Shown here piece by piece: positions 52,616 through 61,283 of a stretch of 64,000 bases of DNA; position 1 is the first letter of the stretch; every line of letters starts with the position of its first letter. The notes beneath the pieces were generated by a model. It was given only the letters and a program-made list of their open reading frames with translations, did not search any database and was not told where the DNA came from. Source of the stretch: Streptomyces lateritius (GTDB lineage Bacteria > Actinomycetota > Actinomycetes > Streptomycetales > Streptomycetaceae); contig NZ_BMTO01000003.1 of assembly GCF_014649715.1 (NCBI RefSeq), forward strand, positions 469,056 through 533,055. The letters run 5' to 3'. Made by a program: the position numbers and the translations under genes.

Positions 52616-54271
52616 TCAGGCCGGGAAGGCCGCCGCCGGGGTGCCCCGGGCGATGATCGTCGCCGTGTCCACGCCGGGCGGCAGCGTGCCGAAGGCGATG
52701 CCCCAGTCGCTGTCCAGGCGCGAGGCGCAGAAGGCGTCCGCCACCGCGGGATGACCGTGCCGGACGAGGAGGGAGCCCTGCAGGACCAGCGCCATCCGTT
52801 CGACCAGGCGGCGCGCCCGGTACTGGACGGCGGCGGCGTCGCCGAGGTCGCCCAGATCCTTGCGCAGCCGGGCCGTGGCCGCGTCCAGGCGCCGGTCGGC
52901 GCCCGCCGCGCGGTCGATCTCCGCGAAGAACGCGTCGACGGCCTGCGGCTGCCGCCCCATGGCCCGCAGCACGTCGAGCGCGGCCACGTTGCCGGAGCCC
53001 TCCCAGATGGAGGGGAGCGGGGACTCGCGGTAGAGCCGGGGGAGTCCCGAGTCCTCGACGTAGCCGTTGCCGCCCAGACACTCCAGGGCCTCCGCCGCGT
53101 GGGCGGGGGCCCGCTTGCACACCCAGTACTTCGTCACCGCGAGACCGATCCGGCGCAGCAGCTCCTCCTCCGTGTCACCCGCGGCCGCCCGGTCCACCGC
53201 CCCGGCGAGCCGAAGGCTCGCGATCGTCGCCGCCTCCGCCTCCACCGCCAGGTCGGCCAGGACGTTGGTCATCAGCGGCTGGTCGACCAGCCGGGCACCG
53301 AACGCGCTGCGGTGCGTGGCGTGGTGCACCGCCTGCACGAGGCCCTGGCGCATGCCGGAGGCCGAACTCACCGCGCAGTCCAGACGGGTCATGTTCACCA
53401 TCCGGATGATGGTCGCCACGCCCCGGCCCTCCTCGCCGACCAGACGCCCCAGAGCACCCTCGTACTCGATCTCGGAGGAGGCGTTGGACCGGTTGCCGAG
53501 CTTGTCCTTGAGCCGCTGGAGGCGAATCGCGTTGCGGGTGCCGTCCGGCAGGACGCGCGGCACCAGGAAGCAGGAGAGTCCCCCCGGCGCCTGCGCCAGG
53601 GTGAGGAACACGTCCGACATCGGCGCCGAGGTGAACCACTTGTGACCGGTGAGCGTGTAGAAACCGTCCTCGCCGGTCGGCACCGCCCGTGTCGTGTTGG
53701 CGCGGACGTCCGAGCCGCCCTGCTTCTCGGTCATCGACATCCCGGCGATGACGCCCCGCTTCGACGTCGGCTCGCGCAGCCCGAAGTCGTAGAAGGGGGA
53801 GGTCAGGAGCGGCTCGTACACCTCGGCGAGATCGGGCTGGGCGCGCAGCGCCGGCACCGCCGCGTACGTCATCGAGATCGGACACAGGTGGCCCGGGTCT
53901 GCCTGTCCCCACACGAACACCTTGGCCGCCCGCGCCACATGGGCGCCCGGCCGCTCGTCGCGCCACGGCGCCCCGTGCAGACCGTGCCGCACGGCGACGG
54001 TCATGAGCTCGTGCCAGTACGGGTGGAACTCCACCTCGTCGACACGGTGACCGTAGCGGTCGTGCGTGTGCAGCACCGGGGAGTTCCGCTCGGCGAGGCG
54101 CCCCCACTCCTGGGCCTGTTCGCCGCCGGCCAGCACCCCCAGCTCGCGCACCTCGGCCTCCGCCCAGTCGGCGCCCTCCCGGCGCAGGCTCTCCAGCAGT
54201 GCCGGGTCGGCCGAGACGTCGTGACCACTCAGCGGCGGGACCTGATTGGTGACCTCATGCGTGTTCGGCAT
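52616..54271 (-). CDS. AidB-like acyl-CoA dehydrogenase
   Basis: The 551-residue flavoprotein shows the acyl-CoA dehydrogenase fold with SMTEKQGGSDVRANTT near residue 180, GHKWFTSAPMSDVFL, RTxYGAxxxxQPL-type SAFGARLVDQPLM and the late ECLGGNGYVEDSGLPRLYRE. This is the extended AidB subfamily. In E. coli, AidB responds to alkylation damage and binds DNA. The ATG at 54271 lies within the 3' end of the TetR gene (17 bp overlap), so the two form an operon controlled by that TetR. Confidence 0.92.
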   Translation of the reverse strand: MPNTHEVTNQVPPLSGHDVSADPALLESLRREGADWAEAEVRELGVLAGGEQAQEWGRLAERNSPVLHTHDRYGHRVDEVEFHPYWHELMTVAVRHGLHGAPWRDERPGAHVARAAKVFVWGQADPGHLCPISMTYAAVPALRAQPDLAEVYEPLLTSPFYDFGLREPTSKRGVIAGMSMTEKQGGSDVRANTTRAVPTGEDGFYTLTGHKWFTSAPMSDVFLTLAQAPGGLSCFLVPRVLPDGTRNAIRLQRLKDKLGNRSNASSEIEYEGALGRLVGEEGRGVATIIRMVNMTRLDCAVSSASGMRQGLVQAVHHATHRSAFGARLVDQPLMTNVLADLAVEAEAATIASLRLAGAVDRAAAGDTEEELLRRIGLAVTKYWVCKRAPAHAAEALECLGGNGYVEDSGLPRLYRESPLPSIWEGSGNVAALDVLRAMGRQPQAVDAFFAEIDRAAGADRRLDAATARLRKDLGDLGDAAAVQYRARRLVERMALVLQGSLLVRHGHPAVADAFCASRLDSDWGIAFGTLPPGVDTATIIARGTPAAAFPA

Positions 54272-54872
54272 CGGGAACTCCCAGGGCTCTCAGGGTGAAG
54301 GTGACCAGGGCGGGTACGGTGTCGGGCCCCACGGTTCCCTCCGCCAGCGGGCCGACGAGCGCCTCCGCGCCCGCCCCCACGAGGGCGGAGGCCGTCAGCG
54401 AGGCGTCCTGCGGGGGGAGGCGTCCGGAGCGCACGCCCTCGGCGATCTGCTCGGCGAACACATCGCGGAACGCCCGCCGGAACACCAGCCGTTCGGCGTC
54501 CACGGCCGGATCGACGGGCTCTGCGAGCAGGGCGTAGGCGAGGCGCGGAGACCTCAGGGCCCGGTTCGCGAACGTCTCGATGACGGCGACGACCCGCCCG
54601 GCGGCGTCCCCGCCGCCGGGTCGCCGGGCAGCCTCGGACACGGCGGCCACCTCGCGGGAGACCACGGTCCGGAACAGCTCGACGGCGAGCTCGCCCTTGC
54701 TGGGGAAGTGGCGGTAGACGCTGCCGGTGGCGATCCCGGCCCGCGCCGCGACCGCGGCCATCGTGCAGCCCGCGTAACCGTGCTCGGCGAGCAGGCCGAG
54801 CGCCGCGTCCACGACGGTGGCGCGCCGGTCGTCGAGCCGGGCCTGGACGGCGGGCGTGCGTCGGTAGGGCAT
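54255..54872 (-). CDS. TetR-family regulator of the AidB-like gene
   Basis: The 205-residue protein has the TetR helix-turn-helix (GLLAEHGYAGCTMAAVAARA then GIATGSVYRHFPSKGEL) at residues 25-65 and a helical ligand domain. A perfect palindrome sits immediately upstream of its ATG, so it almost certainly represses itself and the overlapping acyl-CoA dehydrogenase gene. Confidence 0.93.
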   Translation of the reverse strand: MPYRRTPAVQARLDDRRATVVDAALGLLAEHGYAGCTMAAVAARAGIATGSVYRHFPSKGELAVELFRTVVSREVAAVSEAARRPGGGDAAGRVVAVIETFANRALRSPRLAYALLAEPVDPAVDAERLVFRRAFRDVFAEQIAEGVRSGRLPPQDASLTASALVGAGAEALVGPLAEGTVGPDTVPALVTFTLRALGVPDAEHA

Positions 54873-54873
54873 G

Positions 54874-54902
54874 GAAGAAGTGAAGCAATGATTCACTTCT
54901 TC
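54874..54902 (-). promoter_or_regulatory. TetR operator with 11-bp arms
   Basis: GAAGAAGTGAA (54874-54884) and TTCACTTCTTC (54892-54902) flank a 7-nt spacer, a perfect palindrome. It ends 2 bp from the TetR start codon and contains TGAAGCAATGATTCA, typical of TetR operators. It would cover the promoter or ribosome-binding site. Confidence 0.85.
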
Positions 54903-55009
54903 ATCAAGAGTCGGCGACGGCACCCCGCCCCCAATCCGGTGCCGGCGGCGTGGCGAGGGCCCGCGACCCGGTGCGCCGAGGGGCCGGGCCTGTCGATAGG
55001 TTCGGACGC

Positions 55010-56206
55010 ATGACCGTGCGACGTGCCGACGTGCATCACTCGTCCTCGACCTGGCAGCAGCCGGTGCCGCGCTCGGCGTCCGCCGAACGGGCCGCGCTGA
55101 TCGAGGAGGTCGCGAAGGAGATCCTGGCGCGCGGTCCCGGGCGGCTGCTCGTCGGCGTCGACGGGTTCACCGCGGCCGGGAAGACGAGCTTCGGACACGA
55201 GCTGGCCCAGTGGATCGGGAACGCCGGGCGGCCCGCGCTCCGGGCGACGCTCGACGACTTCAAGAAGCCGTGGAAGGACCGGCACCTCTACGACCGCGAG
55301 TCCGGCGAGGGCTACTACCGCAACGCCTACGACTACGAGCTGCTCAGGCGCCTGCTCCTGGACCCGTGCCGGAATCCCGGAGCCGACTCCTGCTCCCTGT
55401 GCGGCATCGACCCGCTGACCCAGCGGGACCACTCCGCCGAGCGGACCCCGCTCGCGCCGGACGCGGTGCTCGTCGTGGACGGGGTCTTCGCCTTCCGGCC
55501 GGAGATCGACTCCTTCTGGGACTACCGGATCTGGATCGACATCGACGCCGAACTCTCCGTACGGCGGGGCGCGGAGCGCGACCAGGACTGGGCGGGGTCC
55601 GACGCCGAGTCCCTCCACCGTGACCGGTACCTGGTGGCGGAGCGGATCTATCTCGACGAGGTCGACCCGCTGCCGAGGATGGACGCCCTCGTCGACAACA
55701 CGGACTTCGCCCGCCCCCGCCTGCTGCCGCCGCCCCCGCCGAAGCGGAGGCGGCGCCCGCCGATCACCCGCCGCGACGACTTCGACGCCCTCGTCGTCCG
55801 TACGGACTACACGCACGAGGACGGCTGGCGGGCCGTCGGGGCCGCCCTCGCCGAGGACCCCGAGCTCACCGCGCACATCGTCGACGATCCGGCCTGGGCG
55901 GGGGCGGAGGTGGACGAGGTGCTGGCGGCGGTCGCCGCCGACGACGAGCTGAGCGTCGTCTTCCTCGCCGACGCCACGACGGTGGCCTCCGCACCCCACG
56001 CCCTGCTCGCCGTGACGACCACGTCGCGGGCGGAGTGCGAGGACGACGAGGAGTACGCGCGGCTCACCGAGTTCGGCGACCGTTTCCGTACGATCCCGGC
56101 GGGCGTCCACGGCGTCCACGTCAACCTGTCCCTCGGGAACATGGGGTTCGAGGAGTACGCAGAAGCTGCCGGTGATGATCCGGAGAGAATCTTCCGCGGG
56201 TTCTGA
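55010..56206 (+). CDS. Uridine-kinase-like P-loop domain fused to DUF6924
   Basis: The protein has 398 residues. The N-terminal part (about 25-230) is a P-loop kinase with GVDGFTAAGKTS (Lys 58). DDFKKP and DRHLYDRESGEGYYRNAYDY resemble uridine kinase/phosphoribulokinase family members. A Pro/Arg linker (PPPPPKRRRRPPITRRDD) leads to a DUF6924-like domain (from residue 252, DALVVRTDYTHEDGWRAVGA, to the end). I recall DUF6924 usually as a separate small protein. The fusion implies a regulatory or partner role. Substrate unknown. Confidence 0.85.
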   Translation: MTVRRADVHHSSSTWQQPVPRSASAERAALIEEVAKEILARGPGRLLVGVDGFTAAGKTSFGHELAQWIGNAGRPALRATLDDFKKPWKDRHLYDRESGEGYYRNAYDYELLRRLLLDPCRNPGADSCSLCGIDPLTQRDHSAERTPLAPDAVLVVDGVFAFRPEIDSFWDYRIWIDIDAELSVRRGAERDQDWAGSDAESLHRDRYLVAERIYLDEVDPLPRMDALVDNTDFARPRLLPPPPPKRRRRPPITRRDDFDALVVRTDYTHEDGWRAVGAALAEDPELTAHIVDDPAWAGAEVDEVLAAVAADDELSVVFLADATTVASAPHALLAVTTTSRAECEDDEEYARLTEFGDRFRTIPAGVHGVHVNLSLGNMGFEEYAEAAGDDPERIFRGF

Positions 56207-56209
56207 CGG

Positions 56210-56245
56210 GGGAGCGCCCGAGCCTCGGGCCGCTCGGGCGCTCCC
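56210..56245. terminator. Strong bidirectional terminator
   Basis: GGGAGCGCCCGAGC (56210-56223) and GCTCGGGCGCTCCC (56232-56245) form a perfect 14-bp stem with an 8-nt loop, exactly between the convergent kinase and GDT1 genes. Confidence 0.9.
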
Positions 56246-56252
56246 GCGTTCG

Positions 56253-56837
56253 TCAGCCGACGAAGATCTCGGTCAGGGACCAGACGGCGAGAGCCGCCAT
56301 GCACAGTCCGCCGATGCGCTGAACCCTCTTCAGCGGCACGCGCTTGGCGATGAACCGGCCGGCGACCAGGGCGAGCGCGGAGACGCTCATCAGGGCCGCG
56401 GCGGAGCCGATCGCCGTCGACCACGTGCCGTTGGTGGCGGCGAGGTTGGCGGTGGTGATCTGCGTCAGGTCGCCCCACTCGCTGATGAAGACGGCCATGA
56501 AGGCGGTGGAGCAGACGGGCCAGAAGCCCGTCACCGTCCTGCCGCCGGCCTCGTCCTGCTCGTCGTCGCCCCCGCCGCGCAGCAGCATGAAGGCGCCGAA
56601 GGCGAACAGCAGGGCCGAGACGAGCTTCACGATCCAGTCGGGCAGCAGGCCCAGGAGACTGCCGGCGCCCACGGCGATGGCGACATGCGCGAGGAACGCG
56701 GTCGAGGTGCCGAACCAGACGTACAGCGGACGCATGCGCGTGCCCATCGCGAGGGACGCGAACATCGTCTTGTCGGGAAGCTCGGCAAGGAAGATCAGCC
56801 CGAAGGCGGTCAGGATCGCCAAGGGGTCGAGGTGCAT
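56253..56837 (-). CDS. GDT1/TMEM165 (UPF0016) family cation exporter, probably Mn2+
   Basis: The 194-residue membrane protein has six or seven helices and two signature motifs: ELPDKT at residues 19-24 and ESEWGDLTQ-type (SEWGDLTQ) near 120. These acidic motifs form the cation path in the GDT1/MneA family, which exports Mn2+ (and Ca2+ in eukaryotes). The long leader carries a manganese riboswitch, which supports Mn2+ as the physiological substrate. Confidence 0.93.
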   Translation of the reverse strand: MHLDPLAILTAFGLIFLAELPDKTMFASLAMGTRMRPLYVWFGTSTAFLAHVAIAVGAGSLLGLLPDWIVKLVSALLFAFGAFMLLRGGGDDEQDEAGGRTVTGFWPVCSTAFMAVFISEWGDLTQITTANLAATNGTWSTAIGSAAALMSVSALALVAGRFIAKRVPLKRVQRIGGLCMAALAVWSLTEIFVG

Positions 56838-56945
56838 ACCGGGGGGCTCTCTGCTCGGTTCCGGGCCCGGGATCCGCACGGCACCACGTGGGCGACGGGA
56901 AGAACCACTCGGCCCGGCATGACGGACCACACCCGCGGGACGCGG

Positions 56946-57066
56946 GCATGGCGAATGCCTGGCCGAAGGTCTCGCCCGCCCGCGCTTCCGCACGGACCCG
57001 GCCACCGGGAACCCGAGGGCTCCAGTGTGTCGACGACCGGTTCGCAGGGCTACTCCCCTTCGCTGC
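56946..57066 (-). promoter_or_regulatory. yybP-ykoY manganese riboswitch
   Basis: On the minus strand the leader reads GAAGGGGAGTAGCCCTGCGA (from about 57065), then GTCGACACACTGGAGCCC, then GGCGAGACCTTCGGCC near 56974-56959 and CATTCGCC. The GGGGAGUAG and GGCGAGACCUUYGGCC blocks are the signatures of the yybP-ykoY aptamer, which binds Mn2+ and turns on exporters. About 110 bases separate it from the GDT1 start. Confidence 0.9.
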
Positions 57067-57071
57067 CGACC

Positions 57072-57077
57072 AGTGTA
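57072..57077 (-). promoter_or_regulatory. Probable -10 element for the riboswitch transcript
   Basis: TACACT on the minus strand lies 7-12 bases before the first riboswitch block, a good match to the vegetative -10 consensus. It sets the transcript start near 57065. A convincing -35 hexamer is not seen. Confidence 0.55.
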
Positions 57078-57128
57078 GCGGAGCCCTCCTCCGGACCTTC
57101 CGTCCGCCGGCCCTGTTCCCCGATCTTG

Positions 57129-57166
57129 GTAGACACTGTCTACGACGCCTGGTAGACAGTGTCTAT
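57129..57166 (+). promoter_or_regulatory. Two TetR operator palindromes, one overlapping the start codon
   Basis: GTAGACACTGTCTAC (57129-57143) is a perfect 15-bp palindrome. GTAGACAGTGTCTAT (57152-57166) repeats it with one mismatch. Centres are 23 bp apart. The second includes the first two bases of the TetR ATG, so repressor binding would block a leaderless start. Confidence 0.88.
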
Positions 57167-57758
57167 GAACGAAGAACCCGAGGCCGGGCTGCGCGGCCGA
57201 CTGATCGACGCCGGAGTCGAGTTGGTACACGCGGAGGGGGCACAGGCCCTGTCCCTGCGGGAGATCGCCCGACGCGCCGGCGTCTCCCACGGTGCCCCGC
57301 GCCGCCACTTCCCGACCCACCTGGACCTGCTCTCGGCCATCGCCCACCAGGGCTTCGCCGATCTCGCCGACCGGGTCGCCGCCACGCTCGCGGCGGGACA
57401 CGACGGCCCCCGCGCCGAACTCGACGCCCTCGCCCGCGCCTACCTCGACTTCGCGCTGACCCGCCGCGGCATGTACGAACTGATGTTCCGGCACGACCTG
57501 CTGGAGAGCGGCCGCCTCGGGCTGCGCGAGACCAGCCTTCCGCTCTTCGAGCTCCTCACCCGGCTCGTCGACCGCGCCCGCCCCGGAGCCGGCCCCGAGC
57601 CCTCCCTCGTCGCCGGCGCGCTGTGGGCGAACCTCCACGGCATCGCACAGCTCTGGGGCTGGGGCAGTCTCCAGCTGGCCTCCGGGACGGACGCCGTCGA
57701 ACCGCTGCTCCGGGCCGCCGTCGACGCCCACCTCGGACCGGCGGGCCTCGCCCGGTGA
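57165..57758 (+). CDS. TetR-family repressor of the adjacent MFS exporter
   Basis: The 197-residue regulator has the helix-turn-helix LSLREIARRAGVSHGAPRRH at residues 32-51 and a C-terminal ligand domain with RRGMYELMFRHDLLESGRLG (TetR_C_33-like). ATG 57165 lies inside the second operator; GTG 57159 is an alternative. Its TGA overlaps the GTG of the exporter gene, so both are made from one transcript that it represses. Confidence 0.93.
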   Translation: MNEEPEAGLRGRLIDAGVELVHAEGAQALSLREIARRAGVSHGAPRRHFPTHLDLLSAIAHQGFADLADRVAATLAAGHDGPRAELDALARAYLDFALTRRGMYELMFRHDLLESGRLGLRETSLPLFELLTRLVDRARPGAGPEPSLVAGALWANLHGIAQLWGWGSLQLASGTDAVEPLLRAAVDAHLGPAGLAR

Positions 57759-59209
57759 TACGCCAACGCCACCTCACCCTCGCCTGCAGCGTCGTCGGAG
57801 CCGCCGTCGTCGCCCTCGACGGGACCGTCCTCACCCTCGCCCAGCCCGCACTCCAGCGCGACTTCGACGCGGACTTCGGACAGGTCCAGTGGACCAGCAC
57901 CGGCTATCTCGTCGCGGTCGCGAGCCTGCTCGTCTTCGCGGGCCGGCTCGGGGACCGCTACGGCCACCGCCGGATCTTCGCCCTCGGGACGCTCGGCTTC
58001 GCCGCCGCGTCGGCCGGTATCGCGCTGGCCCCGGGCATCGGATGGGTGATCGCGCTGCGCGTCCTGCAAGGCGTCTGCGGAGCGCTGCTGCAGCCCGCCA
58101 CCCTCGGCATGCTGCGCGCCGCGTACCCGGCCGACCGGCTGGCGATGCCCATCGCGCTGCGCACCAGCGCCATCGGCCTCGCGGCCGCGGCGGGCCCGCT
58201 CGTCGGAGGCGCGCTGGTGAGCGCGTACGGCTGGCGATCCGTCTTCGCGCTCACTGTGCTTCCCGCCTTCGCGATCGGAATCCTCGCCCTCGCCGTCCCC
58301 GCGCCGACCGCGTCCGCCGAGCCGCTCTTCCCGGCGGCGTCGCCGACCCTGGCGGAGCGGGGGCGCCTGACCGCCGCGGGGACCCGAGCATCCCTCGACC
58401 TGCCGGGCGCCTTCCTGCTCGCCGTGACGCTGGCCTGCCTGGTCCATGTCCTCGTCGCGGCACCGGAGACCGGCGCCACCGCGGGCACCGCGCTCGCCCT
58501 CGCCACGGCGCTCGTCGCCGGAGCGGTCCTCGTACGGCACGAGCGGCGCGCCGCCCACCCGCTCCTGCCGCCCGCGCTCCTGCGCTCCCGGCCCGTCGCG
58601 GCCGGCCTCGGGGCTCTCCTCGCCGCGTCGGCCGCCCTCTTCGGCTCCCTCTTCGTGGCGACGTACTTCCTCCAGGACGTCCGCGGCCTCGACCCCCTGA
58701 CGAGCGCCGTGTGGACCCTGCCCCTCGCCGTCCTGATGGTGCTCGGCGCGCCCGCCGCCGCCCTGGCGCAACGCCGGTTCGGACCCCGCCGTACGACCGT
58801 GGCGGGAGCCCTTCTGCTCTCCTCGGGGGTCCTGCTGCTCTCCCGGCTCGACGAGCGGGCCACGGCCGTGACGACGGGCGGCTGTTTCGTCCTGCTCGGC
58901 GCCGGATTCAGTACGGTCATGGTCACCGCCACCGCCGTAGTGGTGAAGCGGGCGGCCGCCGCCGACGCCGGAGTCGCGGGCGGGCTCCAGCAGACCGCCA
59001 TGAACACCGGCCCCGCACTCGGCGTCGCCATGGCGACCCTGCTCATGACCCTCGACCCCTCCGCCGCGTTCGTCCCCGCGATGGGGACCACACTCCTCGC
59101 CCTGGCGGCCGTCGCCGCCCTGGGCGCCGCCGCGGCCCTCGGGCTGCCCGCCGGATCCGCGGCCCCACGGGAAGCGGAACGCCCCCCGCCCGCGCCGCTC
59201 CGTCGCTGA
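57755..59209 (+). CDS. MFS multidrug efflux transporter (DHA2, 14-TMS type)
   Basis: The 484-residue exporter begins MIRQRHLTLACSVVGAAVVA. It has the DHA2 features LDGTVLTLAQPALQRDF (motif D1), GRLGDRYGHRR (motif A) and LRVLQGVCGALLQPATLGML (motif C-like GxxxGP region later). About 14 transmembrane helices are visible. GTG 57755 overlaps the TetR stop (GTGA). Substrate unknown; the linked TetR suggests drug or metabolite inducibility. Confidence 0.93.
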   Translation: MIRQRHLTLACSVVGAAVVALDGTVLTLAQPALQRDFDADFGQVQWTSTGYLVAVASLLVFAGRLGDRYGHRRIFALGTLGFAAASAGIALAPGIGWVIALRVLQGVCGALLQPATLGMLRAAYPADRLAMPIALRTSAIGLAAAAGPLVGGALVSAYGWRSVFALTVLPAFAIGILALAVPAPTASAEPLFPAASPTLAERGRLTAAGTRASLDLPGAFLLAVTLACLVHVLVAAPETGATAGTALALATALVAGAVLVRHERRAAHPLLPPALLRSRPVAAGLGALLAASAALFGSLFVATYFLQDVRGLDPLTSAVWTLPLAVLMVLGAPAAALAQRRFGPRRTTVAGALLLSSGVLLLSRLDERATAVTTGGCFVLLGAGFSTVMVTATAVVVKRAAAADAGVAGGLQQTAMNTGPALGVAMATLLMTLDPSAAFVPAMGTTLLALAAVAALGAAAALGLPAGSAAPREAERPPPAPLRR

Positions 59210-59228
59210 ACCGGCACCGGACACGCCC

Positions 59229-59262
59229 GGCGGGCGGCGCCCCGGCGCCGCCGCCCGCCCTG
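59229..59262 (+). terminator. GC-rich hairpin after the exporter gene
   Basis: GGCGGGCGGCG and CGCCGCCGCCCGCC can pair with one bulge around CCCCGG, 20 bp beyond the MFS stop. There is no T tract. Confidence 0.45.
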
Positions 59263-59276
59263 CGTACGATCACGAG

Positions 59277-60419
59277 ATGCCCTCCGGAGGTCACCGCCAC
59301 CGTCGTCGCCGTTCCTGGTCCCGGCCGCGCGCACAGATCACCATCGGCCGCGCGCTACCCGTCCTCGTCATGATCCTGACCGTGGTCGCCGACATCCTCA
59401 CCCCCGACCGGGAACGCTTCGACCGGCTCCTCGTGGCGGCACCCGCTCTCGCCGCCGTGACCTGGAGCGTCCGGGGAACCGTCGTCATCGGGCTGGTCGC
59501 CATGGCGCTGCGCGGGCTGCTCGGCGCGCTCAGGGGCGAGCCGTTCGTCCCCGACCTCCTCGCCAACGAAACGGTCCTGGCGACCGTGACCGCGGCAGCC
59601 GTCTGGGTCAGCCGCGTGCGGGCCCGTCACGAACGGGATCTGCGGGAGGTCACCGCCGTCGCCGAGGTCGTCCAGCGGGTCGTCCTGCGCCCCCTCGCGC
59701 CCCGGCTCGGCCCCCTCGCACTCCATCTGCTGTACGTCGCCGCCGCGGCCAAGGCACGGATCGGCGGCGACTTCTACGAGGCCGTCCGAGTGCCCGGCGG
59801 CGTACGGCTGATGCTCGGTGACGTCCAGGGCAAGGGGCTCGGCGCGGTCGAGACCGCCTCCGTCCTGCTCGGTTCCTTCCGCGCCGCCGTCGACGACGCC
59901 CCCGATCTGCCGGCGCTCGCCGACCGGCTGGAGAAGGGACTCAACCGCTTCGGGGCCTGGGACCCCGGCTCGGACGCGGCCGAACGCTTCGCCACCGTCG
60001 TCCTCGTCGAGATCCCCGACGACACGGACGTCGTACGCCTCCTCAGCTGCGGCCACCCCGCGCCCCTTCTCCAGCACGGCGCGCGGGTACGCCCCGTCGA
60101 CTTCAGCGACCCTTCGCTGCCGGTCAGCCTGGCCGGGCTCGCCGACGCCCGCCACCGCGTGGAGGAGGTCCCCTTCGCGCCCGGGGACCGCCTGCTGCTG
60201 TTCACCGACGGAGTGAGCGAGACCCGCGACCGCGCCGGCACCTTCTACCCCTTGGAGGAGCGGATGCGACGCTGGGCGGAGGAGCCGGGCGAGCGGCTCC
60301 CGGCCCTGCTCCATGGGGACCTGGTCGCCTACGGGGCCGACGGCCTCGATGACGACGTGGCCGCGATCCTCGTCGAACGGCTCCCCGACGCGGCGCTCGT
60401 GCGCGAACCGTCCCTGTGA
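59277..60419 (+). CDS. Membrane PP2C/SpoIIE-type serine phosphatase
   Basis: The 380-residue protein has a basic N-terminus and two or three transmembrane segments (about 22-42, 48-65 and 70-110). The SpoIIE/PP2C domain from about residue 130 has metal-binding motifs KARIGGDFYEAV and LMLGDVQGKG. CGHPAPLL and LLLFTDGVSETRDRAGTFY follow. It probably dephosphorylates an anti-sigma-factor antagonist in a sigma-factor switch. No anti-sigma gene is adjacent. Confidence 0.93.
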   Translation: MPSGGHRHRRRRSWSRPRAQITIGRALPVLVMILTVVADILTPDRERFDRLLVAAPALAAVTWSVRGTVVIGLVAMALRGLLGALRGEPFVPDLLANETVLATVTAAAVWVSRVRARHERDLREVTAVAEVVQRVVLRPLAPRLGPLALHLLYVAAAAKARIGGDFYEAVRVPGGVRLMLGDVQGKGLGAVETASVLLGSFRAAVDDAPDLPALADRLEKGLNRFGAWDPGSDAAERFATVVLVEIPDDTDVVRLLSCGHPAPLLQHGARVRPVDFSDPSLPVSLAGLADARHRVEEVPFAPGDRLLLFTDGVSETRDRAGTFYPLEERMRRWAEEPGERLPALLHGDLVAYGADGLDDDVAAILVERLPDAALVREPSL

Positions 60420-60464
60420 CGGCACGGACAACCACGAGGGGCCGGCAGCGGCCGAGGCGGCGGC

Positions 60465-61283
60465 TCAGGAGCGCTCGGGGACCGACTCGTACAGCACCGT
60501 GTGGAACCGCCCCTCCGTCTCCCGCCCCTCCGGATCCGCCCCGAGCGCCCGTACCGCCTCGACGGCGAAGCGCTGCTCGCCCGCGTCGGTGAACAGCCGC
60601 TGCGGATAGGTCCGGGACGGGTCGGAGAAGGTCCGCAGGCCGTGGGCCGCCAGACACTCCTCGATCGGCCGGTACGGCACCGTACGCAGCACGAAGGCGC
60701 TGATCCGCAGCGGTCGCCGCGCCCAGGGGAGCAGCGCGGCGAAGGTGCGCCGGGTGAGGTAGCTGCCGCCGCCGGTCAGTGTGATCAGCCCGACGCCGGC
60801 CATCGCGGCCCGCAGCCGCGGACTCGGTGTCGCGTCCTCGCCCTCGCCCTTTTCCAGGTTCTCCGCGAAGGCGTCGTCGAGGAGCCCGACCTCGCGGGCG
60901 TACCTCAGCGCGTGTGCCGCGACGTCGAGCCCGATGACCGGGGCCGCGTCGGGACGGCGCCGGGCGGCGAAGAACTCCTTGTCCCGTACGGCGAGTTCGG
61001 CCGGGGTGAGTTCGCTGAGCGCAGGGTCGGTGTAGCGCGCGTACAGTTCGGCGAGCGTGACGTCGTGGTTGAGCAGGGCGGCGTTGATCCCGTACGAGCA
61101 GCACAGGTCGAGCACCGTCCCGCCCTCGCGCTCCGCCGCCGCGCGCCGGAAGGCGGCCTGGGCCTGCTGCGGGATCTCGTACTCCAGCGGCGCGAGACGC
61201 CGGAAGTACGCCCGCGGGTCGGGCTGGTCGTAGATGTCGTCGAACCGTGCCTTGCCGCCCGTGCCGGGCTGGGGCCCGCTCAT
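60465..61283 (-). CDS. SAM-dependent methyltransferase-like protein
   Basis: The 272-residue protein has GTVLDLCCSYGINAALLNHD near residues 55-74, a degenerate motif I in which GxGxG is replaced by CCSYG. A conserved start FDDIYDQPDPRAYFRRLAPLEYEIP also occurs, and GVGLITLTGGGSYLTRRTF lies near 165. The family is found in actinobacteria and proteobacteria with no known substrate. The altered SAM loop makes activity uncertain. Confidence 0.8.
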   Translation of the reverse strand: MSGPQPGTGGKARFDDIYDQPDPRAYFRRLAPLEYEIPQQAQAAFRRAAAEREGGTVLDLCCSYGINAALLNHDVTLAELYARYTDPALSELTPAELAVRDKEFFAARRRPDAAPVIGLDVAAHALRYAREVGLLDDAFAENLEKGEGEDATPSPRLRAAMAGVGLITLTGGGSYLTRRTFAALLPWARRPLRISAFVLRTVPYRPIEECLAAHGLRTFSDPSRTYPQRLFTDAGEQRFAVEAVRALGADPEGRETEGRFHTVLYESVPERS

